Source: Marisediminitalea oceani (GTDB lineage Bacteria; Pseudomonadota; Gammaproteobacteria; Enterobacterales; Alteromonadaceae). From it: DNA of 64,000 nucleotides. Location of the stretch: positions 77,985-141,984 of the forward strand of contig NZ_RCUA01000014.1 in assembly GCF_003731635.1 (NCBI RefSeq), read 5' to 3'. Made by a program: the position numbers and the translations under genes. Positions 13,877 to 22,677 of this stretch are shown here, piece by piece (position 1 is the first letter of the stretch; each line of letters opens with the position of its first letter). The notes under the pieces were generated by a model. That model worked only from the letters and a program-made list of their open reading frames with translations. It was not told the origin of the DNA and ran no database searches.

Positions 13877-15091
13877 TTATTGAGCTGGGACTTCGATAGT
13901 CTCGCTTACTTTAACTTCAATACGACGGTTAATGTGGTGTGCTTCTTTGGTGTTAGCTGTATCTAACAGGCGCTCTTCACCGTAACCCACAGTGTCTAAA
14001 CGGCTTGCATCGATGTCGTACTGGTTCACCAATACTGATTTCAGTGCATTAGCGCGGCGCAGAGACAAGTCTTTGTTGTACGGTGCGGCGCCTGGCGCTG
14101 AAGAGTGGCCTTCAATAGTAGCTGAAGTGCTACCGTAACGGCTCAGGAACTCGGCCAGATCAACGATTTGCGGATCGCTGGTGTCTTCAATGTCGGCACT
14201 GTTGTTAGCAAACAGGATACGTACCTCAATGGATACTTCTTTATCGGTGAAAACGGTACAGCCGTTAGGATGAACCTTATCGCCTTCTGGCGTATCCGGA
14301 CAAGCATCCTGACTGTCGATAACACCGTCATTATCTGAGTCGGGCTCAATTGCACAGCCTACCCCGTCAACGGCCACACCGGCACGAGTATTCGGGCACT
14401 GGTCCTGGCTGTTAATAACGCCGTCACCATCTTTATCCGCGTTACAGCCCATGCTGTCTACTACAGTACCAGAAGGCGTTCCAGGGCATTTGTCCAGAGA
14501 ATCCACCACGCCATCGTAGTCTGAGTCAGCCGGTGCTGCTGTGGTCATCGGCGCAGGCGTTGGCTCTGAATAGCTTGAGGTACTGCCGAAAGTGTAAGAG
14601 ACACCCAGCTTCACGCTATAGTCGTATAAATTGTCGCTCAGATCGCGGTAGGCCGCAATTTCACTGATAACGGCAACATCGTCGTTAACGGCCCAATGTT
14701 TACCCATACCGTAACCCAGCATTTGGTAATCATCGCCGACGTCCTGATGGTATAAACCACCGAAAACATAGAAAAGGTCGTCCTGGAAGAAGTACATGGC
14801 ATCAACACCCAACATCGGGCCGCTTTCATCGCTGCCGCCATTGGTACCATCTAAATCAAGATACGAAGCTGAAATTCTTGCAGCCCAGCTTTCATCGAAA
14901 CGGAAACCGTATTCAGCCCCCAGACCAAAACCATCATCCAGCTGTCCGGTCGGCTCTGGTTTGCCTTCGTCCGTGCTGTAGTAGAGCCCATAGATACCGG
15001 CCCAGTCTTTCGCTTCTGATTCCTGAGCGAATGACGGAGCAGAAACTAAGCCTGCGGCAATGAGTGCGAGAGTAATAGTTGATTTTTTCAT
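13877..15091 (-). CDS. OmpA-family outer membrane protein with TSP3 repeats
   Basis: 404-residue outer membrane protein. Signal peptide about 1-22 (LALIAAGLVSAPSFAQ). Residues about 25-175 look like an eight-stranded OmpA-type barrel with alternating aromatic strands. A Pro/Ala linker leads to three calcium-binding thrombospondin type 3 repeats (about 193-275: DSDYDGVVDSLDKCPGTP, DKDGDGVINSQDQCPNT, DSDNDGVIDSQDACPDTP), each with paired Cys. The OmpA-like peptidoglycan-binding domain (about 285-398) has TIEGHSSAPGAAPYN, LSLRRANALKSVL and NRRIEVKV. Good ribosome site AGGAAGTC before ATG. Anchors the outer membrane to peptidoglycan; related to OprF-like porins. Monocistronic. Confidence 0.92.
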   Translation of the reverse strand: MKKSTITLALIAAGLVSAPSFAQESEAKDWAGIYGLYYSTDEGKPEPTGQLDDGFGLGAEYGFRFDESWAARISASYLDLDGTNGGSDESGPMLGVDAMYFFQDDLFYVFGGLYHQDVGDDYQMLGYGMGKHWAVNDDVAVISEIAAYRDLSDNLYDYSVKLGVSYTFGSTSSYSEPTPAPMTTAAPADSDYDGVVDSLDKCPGTPSGTVVDSMGCNADKDGDGVINSQDQCPNTRAGVAVDGVGCAIEPDSDNDGVIDSQDACPDTPEGDKVHPNGCTVFTDKEVSIEVRILFANNSADIEDTSDPQIVDLAEFLSRYGSTSATIEGHSSAPGAAPYNKDLSLRRANALKSVLVNQYDIDASRLDTVGYGEERLLDTANTKEAHHINRRIEVKVSETIEVPAQ

Positions 15092-15173
15092 TATTGACTT
15101 CCTGTGTTGGTAATAAAGTGTGTCCTGTAGCTCTATGCTAAAGCTGTGCCAGCATTAAACTATAGTTTAACAA

Positions 15174-15614
15174 TTATACGCCTGACTGGCCCTGGAGAGT
15201 AGCAATAATTGAGCGTGAGCCCCCGCTGTCGCGGTGTTCGCCGAGGATGATACCTTGCCAGGTTCCGAGCGCCAGTCGTCCTTGTTGTACGGGGATGGTT
15301 AACTGACATCCCATGAGGCTGCTTTTGATATGAGCGGGCATATCATCAGGCCCTTCGTAAGTATGAATGAAATACGGTGTGTTTTCTTTAACTGTATGAT
15401 TAAAAAAGGATTCTAAATCTTTCCTTACCGAGGGATCGGCATTTTCGTTAATGGTTAAACTGGCGCTGGTATGTTGCAGCATAAGGTGCAACAACCCCAC
15501 CTCAACGTCACGAATCTGCGGTAACGCGCTGGTGATTGAATCGGTAATTAAATGAAAGCCTCTGGGGTGAGGTGGTAGGGTAATTTTTTCAGAGTACCAG
15601 TAATTATTTATCAA
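15174..15614 (-). CDS. yjbQ: YjbQ/UPF0047 family protein
   Basis: 146-residue member of the conserved YjbQ family (UPF0047), annotated elsewhere as a secondary thiamin phosphate synthase. Signature: [20 protein letters not shown], then [19 protein letters not shown] and the ending [13 protein letters not shown]; the conserved His and Glu form a metal-like site. Start is TTG 15614, 11 bases inside the end of the cheX-like gene; no ATG is available at the N-terminus. Small families like this are widely conserved, and the enzyme activity is weak in vitro, so the true role is open. Third gene of the zur-cheX-yjbQ run. Confidence 0.88.
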   Translation of the reverse strand: MINNYWYSEKITLPPHPRGFHLITDSITSALPQIRDVEVGLLHLMLQHTSASLTINENADPSVRKDLESFFNHTVKENTPYFIHTYEGPDDMPAHIKSSLMGCQLTIPVQQGRLALGTWQGIILGEHRDSGGSRSIIATLQGQSGV

Positions 15615-16068
15615 AGCAGATTTCCAGGTACGCTTTTCCGAGATCGTGGTTAAACGGCAAAATAATCTTCGGTCCGTCTACCTGATGGCTTATGCTGTGT
15701 TGCTTTCCAGAGACAACAACCGGCGTAGCCATACCAAACTCATAACCTTTCTCGGCCAGATCGCGCTTGGCGTTACCACAAATCATGTTGGTAATTTCGC
15801 CTACCATGTCGGCAACTTCTGCATCAATTTCACTGGACGCTTCGCCCAGCATGTTTTGCATGATGCTCAGAATTAACCCTTCATCGAAGGTGATGGACAT
15901 TGAGCCTTTAACATTGGGCCCTACCATGCCAATTAATCCTGATACGTCGCCGTGGGCCACATCATCACTTTTTTTCTTGGGTTTACCAGGGGTTAGCGTG
16001 GTCTGAGCCATAGTTTCTAAAACGTTTAGCAGACCGCCGATAAAAGGGTTTACGAACTCAGCATTCAT
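15604..16068 (-). CDS. CheX-like chemotaxis phosphatase domain protein
   Basis: 154-residue protein of the CheC/CheX/FliY phosphatase superfamily. Start ATG 16068 with AGAGGAAC upstream; a longer in-frame start at 16134 lies within zur and is less likely. The domain shows [20 protein letters not shown] at the start, then [20 protein letters not shown], and the catalytic-type helix [21 protein letters not shown] at about 90-110, where Glu and Asn of E-x-x-N are the residues that dephosphorylate CheY-P in CheX. It sits between zur and yjbQ, overlapping both by 11 bases, away from any chemotaxis cluster in the window. A role in lowering a phosphorylated response regulator is the family expectation. 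Confidence 0.82.
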   Translation of the reverse strand: MNAEFVNPFIGGLLNVLETMAQTTLTPGKPKKKSDDVAHGDVSGLIGMVGPNVKGSMSITFDEGLILSIMQNMLGEASSEIDAEVADMVGEITNMICGNAKRDLAEKGYEFGMATPVVVSGKQHSISHQVDGPKIILPFNHDLGKAYLEICFDK

Positions 16069-16531
16069 GTTGTTCCTCTCCCAGTGTAGTTGACTCACTC
16101 TCCTGACAATCTGCACAAAGGCCGTGGGCTTCAATGGTTTGCTTGGAAATTTTGAAGCCGTGTTGTTTTGCCTGGTTATCCAGGGTTTCTTTCAAACCTT
16201 CAGACTGTATCTCTGAGACGTCACCACAACTGTCGCAAATTAGAAACTGTACCGGGTGATGGCAACCAAAATGATAACAGGCCACAAACGCATTCGTGGA
16301 CTCAAGACGATGGATCAGGCCAAAGTCGAGCAGAAAATCCAGTGCCCGGTATACGGTTGCCGGTTTGGCGCTGGACTCGGTTTCTTTCAGGCCGTCGAGC
16401 AGCTCGTAGGCACCCATGGGGCCGTGCTTCTCCAGCATGAGTTCATACACTTTTTCCCTTAGTGGGGTAAATCGTGCTCCCCGTTGCTCACAGTAGGCTC
16501 TTGCTTTACTTATTATAGTGCTATTTTTCAT
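16058..16531 (-). CDS. zur: Zinc uptake regulator Zur (Fur family)
   Basis: 157-residue Fur-family repressor. DNA-binding winged helix at 1-85: ARAYCEQRGARFTPLREKVY, KPATVYRALDFLLDFGLIHRLE. Dimerisation domain: FVACYHFGCHHPVQFLICDSCGDVSEI, with the structural zinc Cys pair CDSC and the second pair CADCQE near 140, as in E. coli Zur. His-rich sensory site HFGCHH is present. Zur with zinc represses znuABC and ribosomal protein paralogues. The first gene of a run with cheX-like and yjbQ, each overlapping by 11 bases. A short 78-base gap to rsd should contain its promoter. Confidence 0.92.
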   Translation of the reverse strand: MKNSTIISKARAYCEQRGARFTPLREKVYELMLEKHGPMGAYELLDGLKETESSAKPATVYRALDFLLDFGLIHRLESTNAFVACYHFGCHHPVQFLICDSCGDVSEIQSEGLKETLDNQAKQHGFKISKQTIEAHGLCADCQESESTTLGEEQHEC

Positions 16532-16609
16532 GCTGAATTTTAATAATTTTGATACGAATTAGTGGCATAAGAAATTATGATAACTGTTTAAGGACCAGGA
16601 CGCTAACTG

Positions 16610-17089
16610 CTACCCGGTGACAGAGTCGTTGACGAGGCCATGCATCCTCTGGATTAACCTGTCTTCCAATTCGAAGCGGTCATCCAGGGCTTCCCCTAAT
16701 TGAGTAATGGCGACTTCAAACTCCCCGGTATTCTGTGCGTTAAAGCCTTCGGCATATTGATCGTTAAAATCCAGCGCCTGGTCGGTAGTCGCGCTGATTT
16801 TCGGAAATAACTCCTGCTTCAGGGCTTGTCCATCGGCATCATCGCTCACCAGCATTTCGTATACCTCAAAATGGCCTACCGACAGGTAATCCATAAGCAA
16901 TGCGCAAAATTCGTTTACCTCGGCTTCATCAGGCAGAGTATTGGCTGATTGGTAATTGACCCCGGCTAAATGGCAATACTGGATCAGTAACTGCCGGCGT
17001 TCATCCAGCCAGTTATCAATGGTTTTATTCGCGCCGCCCCAGCGTTGCCGGGCTATTTCTACCTGATTTAACACTCTGAACTTCCTCAT
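16610..17089 (-). CDS. rsd: Rsd/AlgQ family regulator of sigma D
   Basis: 159-residue Rsd/AlgQ protein. It matches E. coli Rsd in order: NKTIDNWLDERRQLLIQYCHLAG (near 20-43), the interface segment EFCALLMDYLSVGHFEVYEML (near 65-85) and the C-terminal FELEDRLIQRM. Rsd binds region 4 of the housekeeping sigma factor and shifts RNA polymerase to alternative sigma factors, and also affects SpoT through HPr in E. coli. No membrane segment. Start ATG 17089 is close to CATGAGG on the other strand; AGGAAGTTC precedes... the Met-Arg-Lys opening could be replaced by a GTG a few codons in. Divergent from nudC, with 178 bases between. Confidence 0.88.
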   Translation of the reverse strand: MRKFRVLNQVEIARQRWGGANKTIDNWLDERRQLLIQYCHLAGVNYQSANTLPDEAEVNEFCALLMDYLSVGHFEVYEMLVSDDADGQALKQELFPKISATTDQALDFNDQYAEGFNAQNTGEFEVAITQLGEALDDRFELEDRLIQRMHGLVNDSVTG

Positions 17090-17267
17090 GAGGTTATCAT
17101 CAATCTAATTTGAGTATAACACTGCCTCAGAGTCTCACAAATGACAGTCGGAAATAATTCAACTTAACCATCTAAAGGATAATAGAAATTAACTGTGCAG
17201 TAAGTAAAAAGGCAGCGCTTCTTGGCTCAATTAAATGCCACTGTGTTAGGATATACTCAACGTCGTA

Positions 17268-18104
17268 ATGGTAGCTGATATGTTAAAGTTTACAGGAAAC
17301 TCCATAGTGCAGCCGGGTCACTGGCTTATCTTCAATCGCGATCAGTTGCTGGTGCCTGAAGAAGGGGAACTGCTGCCATTAATGAGTTGGTCAGATTTGC
17401 CTTTCTTGCATCATTATCAGGATCAGATTCACCACCTGCATGCCGCTGACTTACCGCTCTCTCATCCGTTATATATAATCGACCTGGGTGCCGAGAATAT
17501 CAGTGCTGCCGGTTGGCGCAATGCCGGTTTACGGGAATTAATGACCAGTGAGCCGCCGGTAACTTATGAAACCCTGTCCCGGGCCTGGCAATATGTACAC
17601 TTTCAGCGCACGCATCGATTTTGTGGCCGCTGTGGCTCACCTACCCAGCCCGTGGATTGGGAGATGGCAGTACAGTGCCATCAGTGTGGGCACCGTTGCT
17701 ACCCGCGTGTTTCGCCGTGCACGATTGTGGCGGTTTACCGCGGTAAAGAAATTCTGTTAGCCAGAGGTGTGCGTCACAGTAACCCCAAAATGTATTCGAT
17801 TATTGCCGGCTTTGTTGAAAGCGGCGAAAGTGTCGAACAGGCTACGCACCGGGAAGTTGGTGAAGAGGTGGGAGTTAAAATTAAAAACCTGGAATACTTT
17901 GGCAGCCAGGCATGGCCATTCCCGCATTCACTGATGATGGGTTACATCGCCGAATATGACAGTGGCGATATTGTTATTGATGAAAAAGAAATTGTTGATG
18001 CAGACTGGTATCACATTGATAACCTGCCAATGCTGCCACCTAAACTGTCGATTGCGGGCAAGATTCTCGAAGCATTAATTGAGCGTCTTCGCCAGGCGCC
18101 TTAA
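17268..18104 (+). CDS. nudC: NAD(+) diphosphatase NudC
   Basis: 278-residue NudC. It hydrolyses NADH/NAD to NMNH and AMP and removes the NAD cap from RNA. Zinc ribbon: CGRCGSPTQP and CHQCGH (four Cys, near 119-140), then YPRVSPCTIVAVYR. Nudix box GFVESGESVEQATHREVGEE near 181-203, followed by SQAWPFPHSLMMGY, the NudC-specific SQPWPFPxS motif for NAD recognition. The start may be ATG 17268 or ATG 17280; the latter removes four residues. The N-terminal domain (to about 100) is less conserved, as usual. Neighbours rsd (divergent) and hemE (downstream, with a terminator between) match the order rsd-nudC-hemE in E. coli. Confidence 0.95.
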   Translation: MVADMLKFTGNSIVQPGHWLIFNRDQLLVPEEGELLPLMSWSDLPFLHHYQDQIHHLHAADLPLSHPLYIIDLGAENISAAGWRNAGLRELMTSEPPVTYETLSRAWQYVHFQRTHRFCGRCGSPTQPVDWEMAVQCHQCGHRCYPRVSPCTIVAVYRGKEILLARGVRHSNPKMYSIIAGFVESGESVEQATHREVGEEVGVKIKNLEYFGSQAWPFPHSLMMGYIAEYDSGDIVIDEKEIVDADWYHIDNLPMLPPKLSIAGKILEALIERLRQAP

Positions 18105-18118
18105 TCCGTAAAAATGCA

Positions 18119-18149
18119 ATAAAAAACCCCGCAAAGTGCGGGGTTTGAG
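18119..18149. terminator. Terminator hairpin between nudC and hemE
   Basis: AAAAAACCCCGC, loop AAAGT, GCGGGGTTTGAG. The stem is strong (CCCCGC/GCGGGG); the + strand T-run is only three long, whereas the minus strand has a run of six. Most likely ends nudC. Confidence 0.7.
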
Positions 18150-18284
18150 TATGTTTAGCTGAGGGCCCGTTGGCGAGCTTCTGTATTTATGCTTATTAGT
18201 AGTAGCAAAGCATTTGCGATAAATCAAGTAAATCGCTGCAATTTTCATCAGGCTGTTCATTTATACGCATCATTCGCCAAATCT

Positions 18285-18293
18285 TGCTATACT
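18285..18293 (+). promoter_or_regulatory. Extended -10 promoter of hemE
   Basis: TGCTATACT, an extended -10 (TGn-TATACT), 43 bases before the hemE ATG. No recognisable -35 is seen 17 bases upstream, in keeping with extended -10 promoters. Nearly the same motif precedes the PhnA-like gene at 58549. Confidence 0.5.
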
Positions 18294-18335
18294 CGCCGCC
18301 AATTTTTTGTAGTGTAATTGATTCCGGGGATCCCC

Positions 18336-19427
18336 ATGGCAGAAACCAATGGCAGCCTTGAGCGCCCAGCTTTAAAAAATGACCGCTATCTGCGTGCGTT
18401 GCTCAAGCAACCTGTAGACGTAACGCCGGTATGGATGATGCGTCAGGCTGGTCGTTATTTACCAGAATATAAAGCCACCCGCGCCGTTGCCGGCGACTTT
18501 ATGTCGTTGTGTAAAAACGCCGAACTCGCTTGCGAAGTAACCTTGCAACCACTGCGTCGTTTCCCGTTGGACGCTGCTATCCTGTTTTCGGATATTCTTA
18601 CCATTCCTGACGCAATGGGACTGGGCTTATATTTTGAAACCGGTGAAGGTCCGCGTTTTGAACGCCCGATTACCTGTAAAGCCGATGTCGACCGTATTGG
18701 TGTACCTGATCCAGAAGGCGAGCTTCAGTATGTGATGAACGCCGTGCGTACCATTCGCCGTGAGCTTAAAGGCGATGTGCCGCTGATCGGTTTTTCCGGC
18801 AGTCCGTGGACACTGGCAACCTATATGGTTGAAGGTGGTTCGAGCAAGGCATTTACCAAAATTAAGAAAATGGCGTTTGCTGAGCCGCAGGTATTGCACG
18901 CGCTGCTGGGCAAACTGGCAGACTCTGTAACCAGCTACTTAAATGCACAAATTGCCGCCGGTGCACAATCAGTAATGGTGTTTGATACCTGGGGCGGCGT
19001 GTTGTCACCACGGGATTACAAAGAATTCTCGCTACAATATATGCAGCGTATTGTGGAAGGCTTAACCCGTGAGAGCGAAGGACGTCGCGTTCCGGTCACG
19101 CTGTTTACTAAAAACGGCGGCATGTGGCTGGAAGCGATCGCAGCAACCGGCTGTGATGCAGTAGGTCTCGACTGGACCATCGATATTGCTGAGGCAAAAG
19201 CCCGGGTTGGCGACAAAGTTGCCCTGCAAGGCAATATGGACCCGTCGATGTTATATGCACCACCAGCGCGTATCGAGCAGGAAGTCGGCGATATTCTGGC
19301 TGGCTTTGGTGAAGGAACCGGCCACGTTTTCAACCTTGGTCACGGTATTCACCTGGACGTGCCGCCTGAGCACGCCGGTGTGTTTGTGGATGCAGTACAC
19401 CGCTTAAGCGCCCAGTATCACAAGTAA
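18336..19427 (+). CDS. hemE: Uroporphyrinogen decarboxylase
   Basis: 363-residue enzyme that decarboxylates uroporphyrinogen III to coproporphyrinogen III in heme synthesis. Signatures: [15 protein letters not shown] (first HemE motif with the Arg that binds substrate carboxylates), [16 protein letters not shown] (catalytic Asp), [29 protein letters not shown] and [19 protein letters not shown] 18336 is chosen over one at 18318 because family members begin close to [18 protein letters not shown] 29-base hairpin follows the stop. In this window hemH lies 13 kb downstream. Confidence 0.97.
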   Translation: MAETNGSLERPALKNDRYLRALLKQPVDVTPVWMMRQAGRYLPEYKATRAVAGDFMSLCKNAELACEVTLQPLRRFPLDAAILFSDILTIPDAMGLGLYFETGEGPRFERPITCKADVDRIGVPDPEGELQYVMNAVRTIRRELKGDVPLIGFSGSPWTLATYMVEGGSSKAFTKIKKMAFAEPQVLHALLGKLADSVTSYLNAQIAAGAQSVMVFDTWGGVLSPRDYKEFSLQYMQRIVEGLTRESEGRRVPVTLFTKNGGMWLEAIAATGCDAVGLDWTIDIAEAKARVGDKVALQGNMDPSMLYAPPARIEQEVGDILAGFGEGTGHVFNLGHGIHLDVPPEHAGVFVDAVHRLSAQYHK

Positions 19428-19438
19428 AAGCGTAAACC

Positions 19439-19467
19439 TGCCGCGTGACGTTATGCGTCGCGCGGCA
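19439..19467. terminator. Hairpin between convergent hemE and queG
   Basis: TGCCGCG-T-GACG, loop TTATG, CGTC-G-CGCGGCA: 11 paired bases with one mismatch. It overlaps the last codons of queG on the other strand. No T-run, so its efficiency as a terminator is uncertain. Confidence 0.45.
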
Positions 19468-20593
19468 ATCCTTTCTCAATAGTTCGGGTTAACCTGGCTA
19501 ACTGGCGGTTCTCGTCACTGCTCGCTTGCTGCTTACGGAGTTGTTGCTCGAGCGCCCACTCTAAATGGGGCGAAACCAGCTCGCAGGCTTCATCTTTCGC
19601 GGCATTTAGCGCTGCAATATAATCTTCTGAATACGGTGCATTGCCGATAGCAACGCACAGATTTCGCTGCCATTTTGCATAACCAATGCGACGAATGGGC
19701 GAGCCTTCGGTGTTTTGCAAAAAAGTATTTTCGTCCCACTTAAATAAGGTCAGTAGTGATTGCCCGTGCAACACCTGGCGGGGATGAAAATCACTTTCTG
19801 TCGTGATCGGGGCATAGCGATTCCACGGACAAACCAACTGACAATCATCGCAACCGTAAATACGATTACCCATGGCCGCTCGTAACTCCTCGGGGATAAC
19901 GCCGTTATATTCTATGGTCAGATACGAAATGCAGCGTCTGGCGTCTACCTGATAGGGCGCAACGATGGCCTGGGTGGGGCACATGGTCATACAGGCGGTG
20001 CAGGTACCACAGTTTTCTTCCACCGGCTCATCTACCGGTAGTGGCAGATTAATAAATAACTCACCAAGGAAAAACCACGAACCAGCTTGTTTATTCAGGG
20101 TAAGAGAGTGCTTGCCAGTCCAGCCCAGTCCGGCTTTTTCGGCTATGGCATGTTCCAGTACCGGTGCCGAATCCACAAACGGACGGTACTGGGTATCTGC
20201 CAGCCGTTCACTGATCTGCTCGCCAAGCTGTTTGAGCTTTTTGCGTAATACCTTGTGATAATCGCGGCCCAGGGCATAGCGGGAGATGTAGGCAATGTCG
20301 CCGTCTTTAAGATGGCGGGCAAATGATGCATCAGGAGGGAGGTAGTCCATTCTTACGGAGATTACCCGAACGGTGCCCGGCACCAATTCTGCCGGCCGTG
20401 CCCGCTTCATTCCATGGCTGGCCATGTAGTCCATTTCGCCGTGATACTGGTTATCCAGCCACTGTTGCAGGGCATATTCATGCTGACTAAGATCAATATC
20501 ACTGATACCAACCTGCTGAAAGCCTAGCGCAACGGCCCAAGCCTTGATATCGTCTACCAAATTGACCAGATCTATCGATTGTAAAGTGGACAT
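19451..20593 (-). CDS. queG: Epoxyqueuosine reductase QueG
   Basis: 380-residue cobalamin- and iron-sulfur-dependent enzyme of the last step in queuosine tRNA modification. Visible: MDYMASHGMKRARPAELVPG near 50, ISRYALGRDYHKVLRKKL near 105, FVDSAPVLEHAIAEKAGLGW (cobalamin site, with catalytic Asp), then two 4Fe-4S motifs: CGTCTACMTMCPTQAI and YGCDDCQLVCPWN. ATG 20593 is taken as start; GTG 20599 would add two residues and abut the nnr start. HEAT-like C-terminal region is present. The gene is divergent from nnr with six bases between starts, the same arrangement as yjeS/yjeF in E. coli. Confidence 0.95.
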   Translation of the reverse strand: MSTLQSIDLVNLVDDIKAWAVALGFQQVGISDIDLSQHEYALQQWLDNQYHGEMDYMASHGMKRARPAELVPGTVRVISVRMDYLPPDASFARHLKDGDIAYISRYALGRDYHKVLRKKLKQLGEQISERLADTQYRPFVDSAPVLEHAIAEKAGLGWTGKHSLTLNKQAGSWFFLGELFINLPLPVDEPVEENCGTCTACMTMCPTQAIVAPYQVDARRCISYLTIEYNGVIPEELRAAMGNRIYGCDDCQLVCPWNRYAPITTESDFHPRQVLHGQSLLTLFKWDENTFLQNTEGSPIRRIGYAKWQRNLCVAIGNAPYSEDYIAALNAAKDEACELVSPHLEWALEQQLRKQQASSDENRQLARLTRTIEKGLPRDA

Positions 20594-20599
20594 GTACAC

Positions 20600-22099
20600 A
20601 TGCTAGATACTCAACTGCTCGACAGCTTACCATATAAACTCTATCGCGCCGACCAGGTTCGGGAAAATGAACGTACCGCGGCTGAACAGTCCGGTGTGGA
20701 AATGTTTGAGCTGATGCAGCGCGCCGGTAAGGCGGTATTTAAGCAGTGTCAGTTGTTACTGCCCAACACCGACGTGTTTTTAGTACTGGTAGGCCAGGGC
20801 AACAACGCCGGCGACGGTTACATTGCTGCGTTACATGCGAAAGAAGCCGGGAAGCAGGTCTTGCTGTGTGCTGTTGAACCGCACCGTATTCTCGAGGGCG
20901 ATGCTGGCACGGCGCAGCAAAAATGGCTCGATGCCGGCGGCAAAATTGAGCCTTTTACCGCGGCCCATCTGGATAAATGTGAACTTATCGTTGATGCGCT
21001 GTTAGGCACCGGCATTAACAGTTATATCCGCAATGAGTTTGCCGATATTATCGATGCGGTTAATCAGGCCGATAAGCCGGTGGTGAGTATTGATGTGCCT
21101 TCCGGCCTTGATTCTAACACCGGTCAGTCGCTGGGACGCTGCATTGAGGCCGACGTAACCGTTACCTTTGTTGGCATTAAACCCGGGTTAACCACCGGCG
21201 CTGGTAAACAATCCTGTGGCCGATTAGTGTTCGACGATCTGGGCATTGGTAAAGCTTTTGTTGAGCTAGCTCGTTCCTCTGCCACGTTACTGACTATCGA
21301 ACAGTTCCAGGGCATGGCTCCGCGAGAAATCCACAGCCATAAAGGCACCTATGGCAGGTTGTTGTGCATCGGCGGTAATCGCGGCACCGCAGGTGCTATA
21401 CGCCTGGCCAGTGAAGCGGCTTTGCGCTGCGGCACCGGGCTGGTGAAAGTATTCTGCCATGAGGCCTCAACGATTCAGGTCAGTGCCGGCCGACCAGAGC
21501 TGATGGTGTCTCATGAGAACCTGCAGGATGCGCTTAACTGGGCATCCTGCGTGGTAATTGGCCCGGGACTTGGTCAGGATGACTGGGCGCTGGCAGCGTT
21601 TGAACAAGCTATGAAGCATTGTCAGACCCATCCTAAACCCATGGTGATCGATGCCGATGCATTGAATCTGTTAAGCAAACATGCACTGTCGTACACCATC
21701 ACCGATTGCATTATTACGCCCCATGCCGGTGAAGCGGCGCGGCTACTTAATACCAGCGTGGATGAAGTGGAAGCCGACCGCTTTAACAGTACCAAACAAT
21801 GTGCGCAGAAATTCCATGCTACCTGTGTGCTCAAAGGCGCCGGTTCGATTATCGATAACGAAACCCAGACCTGGGTATGTCAGCACGGTAATCCGGGGAT
21901 GGCCACTGCTGGTATGGGCGATGTGTTAAGTGGTATTCTTGGGTCATTGCTGGCTCAGGGGCTTAGCAAGGATATTGCAACCAAATACGGCGTTTCTATT
22001 CATGCCAAAGCCGGCGATGAGGTAGCACGTCTGTATGGTCAGCGCGGGATGCTTGCCAGTGATTTGTTCGAGTCACTGCGGGCGTTGGTTAATCAGTAA
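20600..22099 (+). CDS. nnr: Bifunctional NAD(P)H-hydrate epimerase/dehydratase
   Basis: 499-residue metabolite-repair enzyme. The N-terminal YjeF_N epimerase domain (about 1-215) has VGQGNNAGDGYIAALHAKEAG and VDALLGTGINSYIRNEFADI; the C-terminal ADP-dependent (S)-NAD(P)H-hydrate dehydratase (about 230-499) has HKGTYGRLLCIGGNRGTAGA, VIDADALNLL, ITPHAGEAARLL and the catalytic GMATAGMGDVLSGILGSLLA near 438-455. ATG 20600 follows the queG start on the other strand directly; N-terminal alignment with E. coli YjeF (YRADQVRENERTAAEQSG) supports it. First gene of the conserved nnr-tsaE-amiB-mutL-miaA-hfq-hflX-hflK-hflC run. Confidence 0.96.
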   Translation: MLDTQLLDSLPYKLYRADQVRENERTAAEQSGVEMFELMQRAGKAVFKQCQLLLPNTDVFLVLVGQGNNAGDGYIAALHAKEAGKQVLLCAVEPHRILEGDAGTAQQKWLDAGGKIEPFTAAHLDKCELIVDALLGTGINSYIRNEFADIIDAVNQADKPVVSIDVPSGLDSNTGQSLGRCIEADVTVTFVGIKPGLTTGAGKQSCGRLVFDDLGIGKAFVELARSSATLLTIEQFQGMAPREIHSHKGTYGRLLCIGGNRGTAGAIRLASEAALRCGTGLVKVFCHEASTIQVSAGRPELMVSHENLQDALNWASCVVIGPGLGQDDWALAAFEQAMKHCQTHPKPMVIDADALNLLSKHALSYTITDCIITPHAGEAARLLNTSVDEVEADRFNSTKQCAQKFHATCVLKGAGSIIDNETQTWVCQHGNPGMATAGMGDVLSGILGSLLAQGLSKDIATKYGVSIHAKAGDEVARLYGQRGMLASDLFESLRALVNQ

Positions 22100-22121
22100 T
22101 CATTGAGTAGTAGTAATCGGT

Positions 22122-22604
22122 ATGGCATTAGCGCAAGGGGCGTTTTACGCGGCAACTGAACAGGATACGGCGAAACTGGCCACTGATCTGGCGCAGGCGG
22201 TAAAGCAGCAGTTACCGCAAGGAATAGTGGTTTATCTGCAAGGCGATCTGGGAGCCGGTAAAACCACATTCAGCCGTCATTTTATTCAGGCTCTTGGTCA
22301 TTCAGGCAATGTTAAGAGTCCTACCTATACGCTGGTTGAACCGTATTCGCTGGCGGGCCTGGAAGTCTTTCATTTCGACCTGTACCGACTGGCGGATCCT
22401 GAAGAGCTCGAGTTTATGGGGATCCGCGATTATTTTGGTGATAATCGCGTTTGTCTTATTGAGTGGCCGCAAAATGGTGGTCAAAACTTGGCACCAGCGG
22501 ATTTAGTGATTAGTATAGAACCAGATAAGTCTGGAAGACGATTCAGTATTGCGGCGATCTCGCTAATAGGGCGAGCTGCCTTGCAGCTGTGTAAAAGGAT
22601 ATAG
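22122..22604 (+). CDS. tsaE: tRNA threonylcarbamoyladenosine synthesis ATPase TsaE
   Basis: 160-residue TsaE, the ATPase that works with TsaB, TsaD and TsaC to make t6A at position 37 of tRNAs reading ANN codons. Walker A is [14 protein letters not shown] near 41-54, followed by [11 protein letters not shown] and [23 protein letters not shown], the family's central signature, then CLIEWPQNG. Start ATG 22122 lies 22 bases after nnr. The C-terminal tail (about 145-160) is diverged, ending LCKRI, as often seen. The 73 bases before amiB contain no clear promoter, consistent with a single transcript. Confidence 0.95.
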   Translation: MALAQGAFYAATEQDTAKLATDLAQAVKQQLPQGIVVYLQGDLGAGKTTFSRHFIQALGHSGNVKSPTYTLVEPYSLAGLEVFHFDLYRLADPEELEFMGIRDYFGDNRVCLIEWPQNGGQNLAPADLVISIEPDKSGRRFSIAAISLIGRAALQLCKRI

Positions 22605-22677
22605 CCTGGCGCTGGATCCGATCGTTCTTCGGGGGAATTTACGGCCTGATAAATATAATTCAACACCAGGGCTAAGT

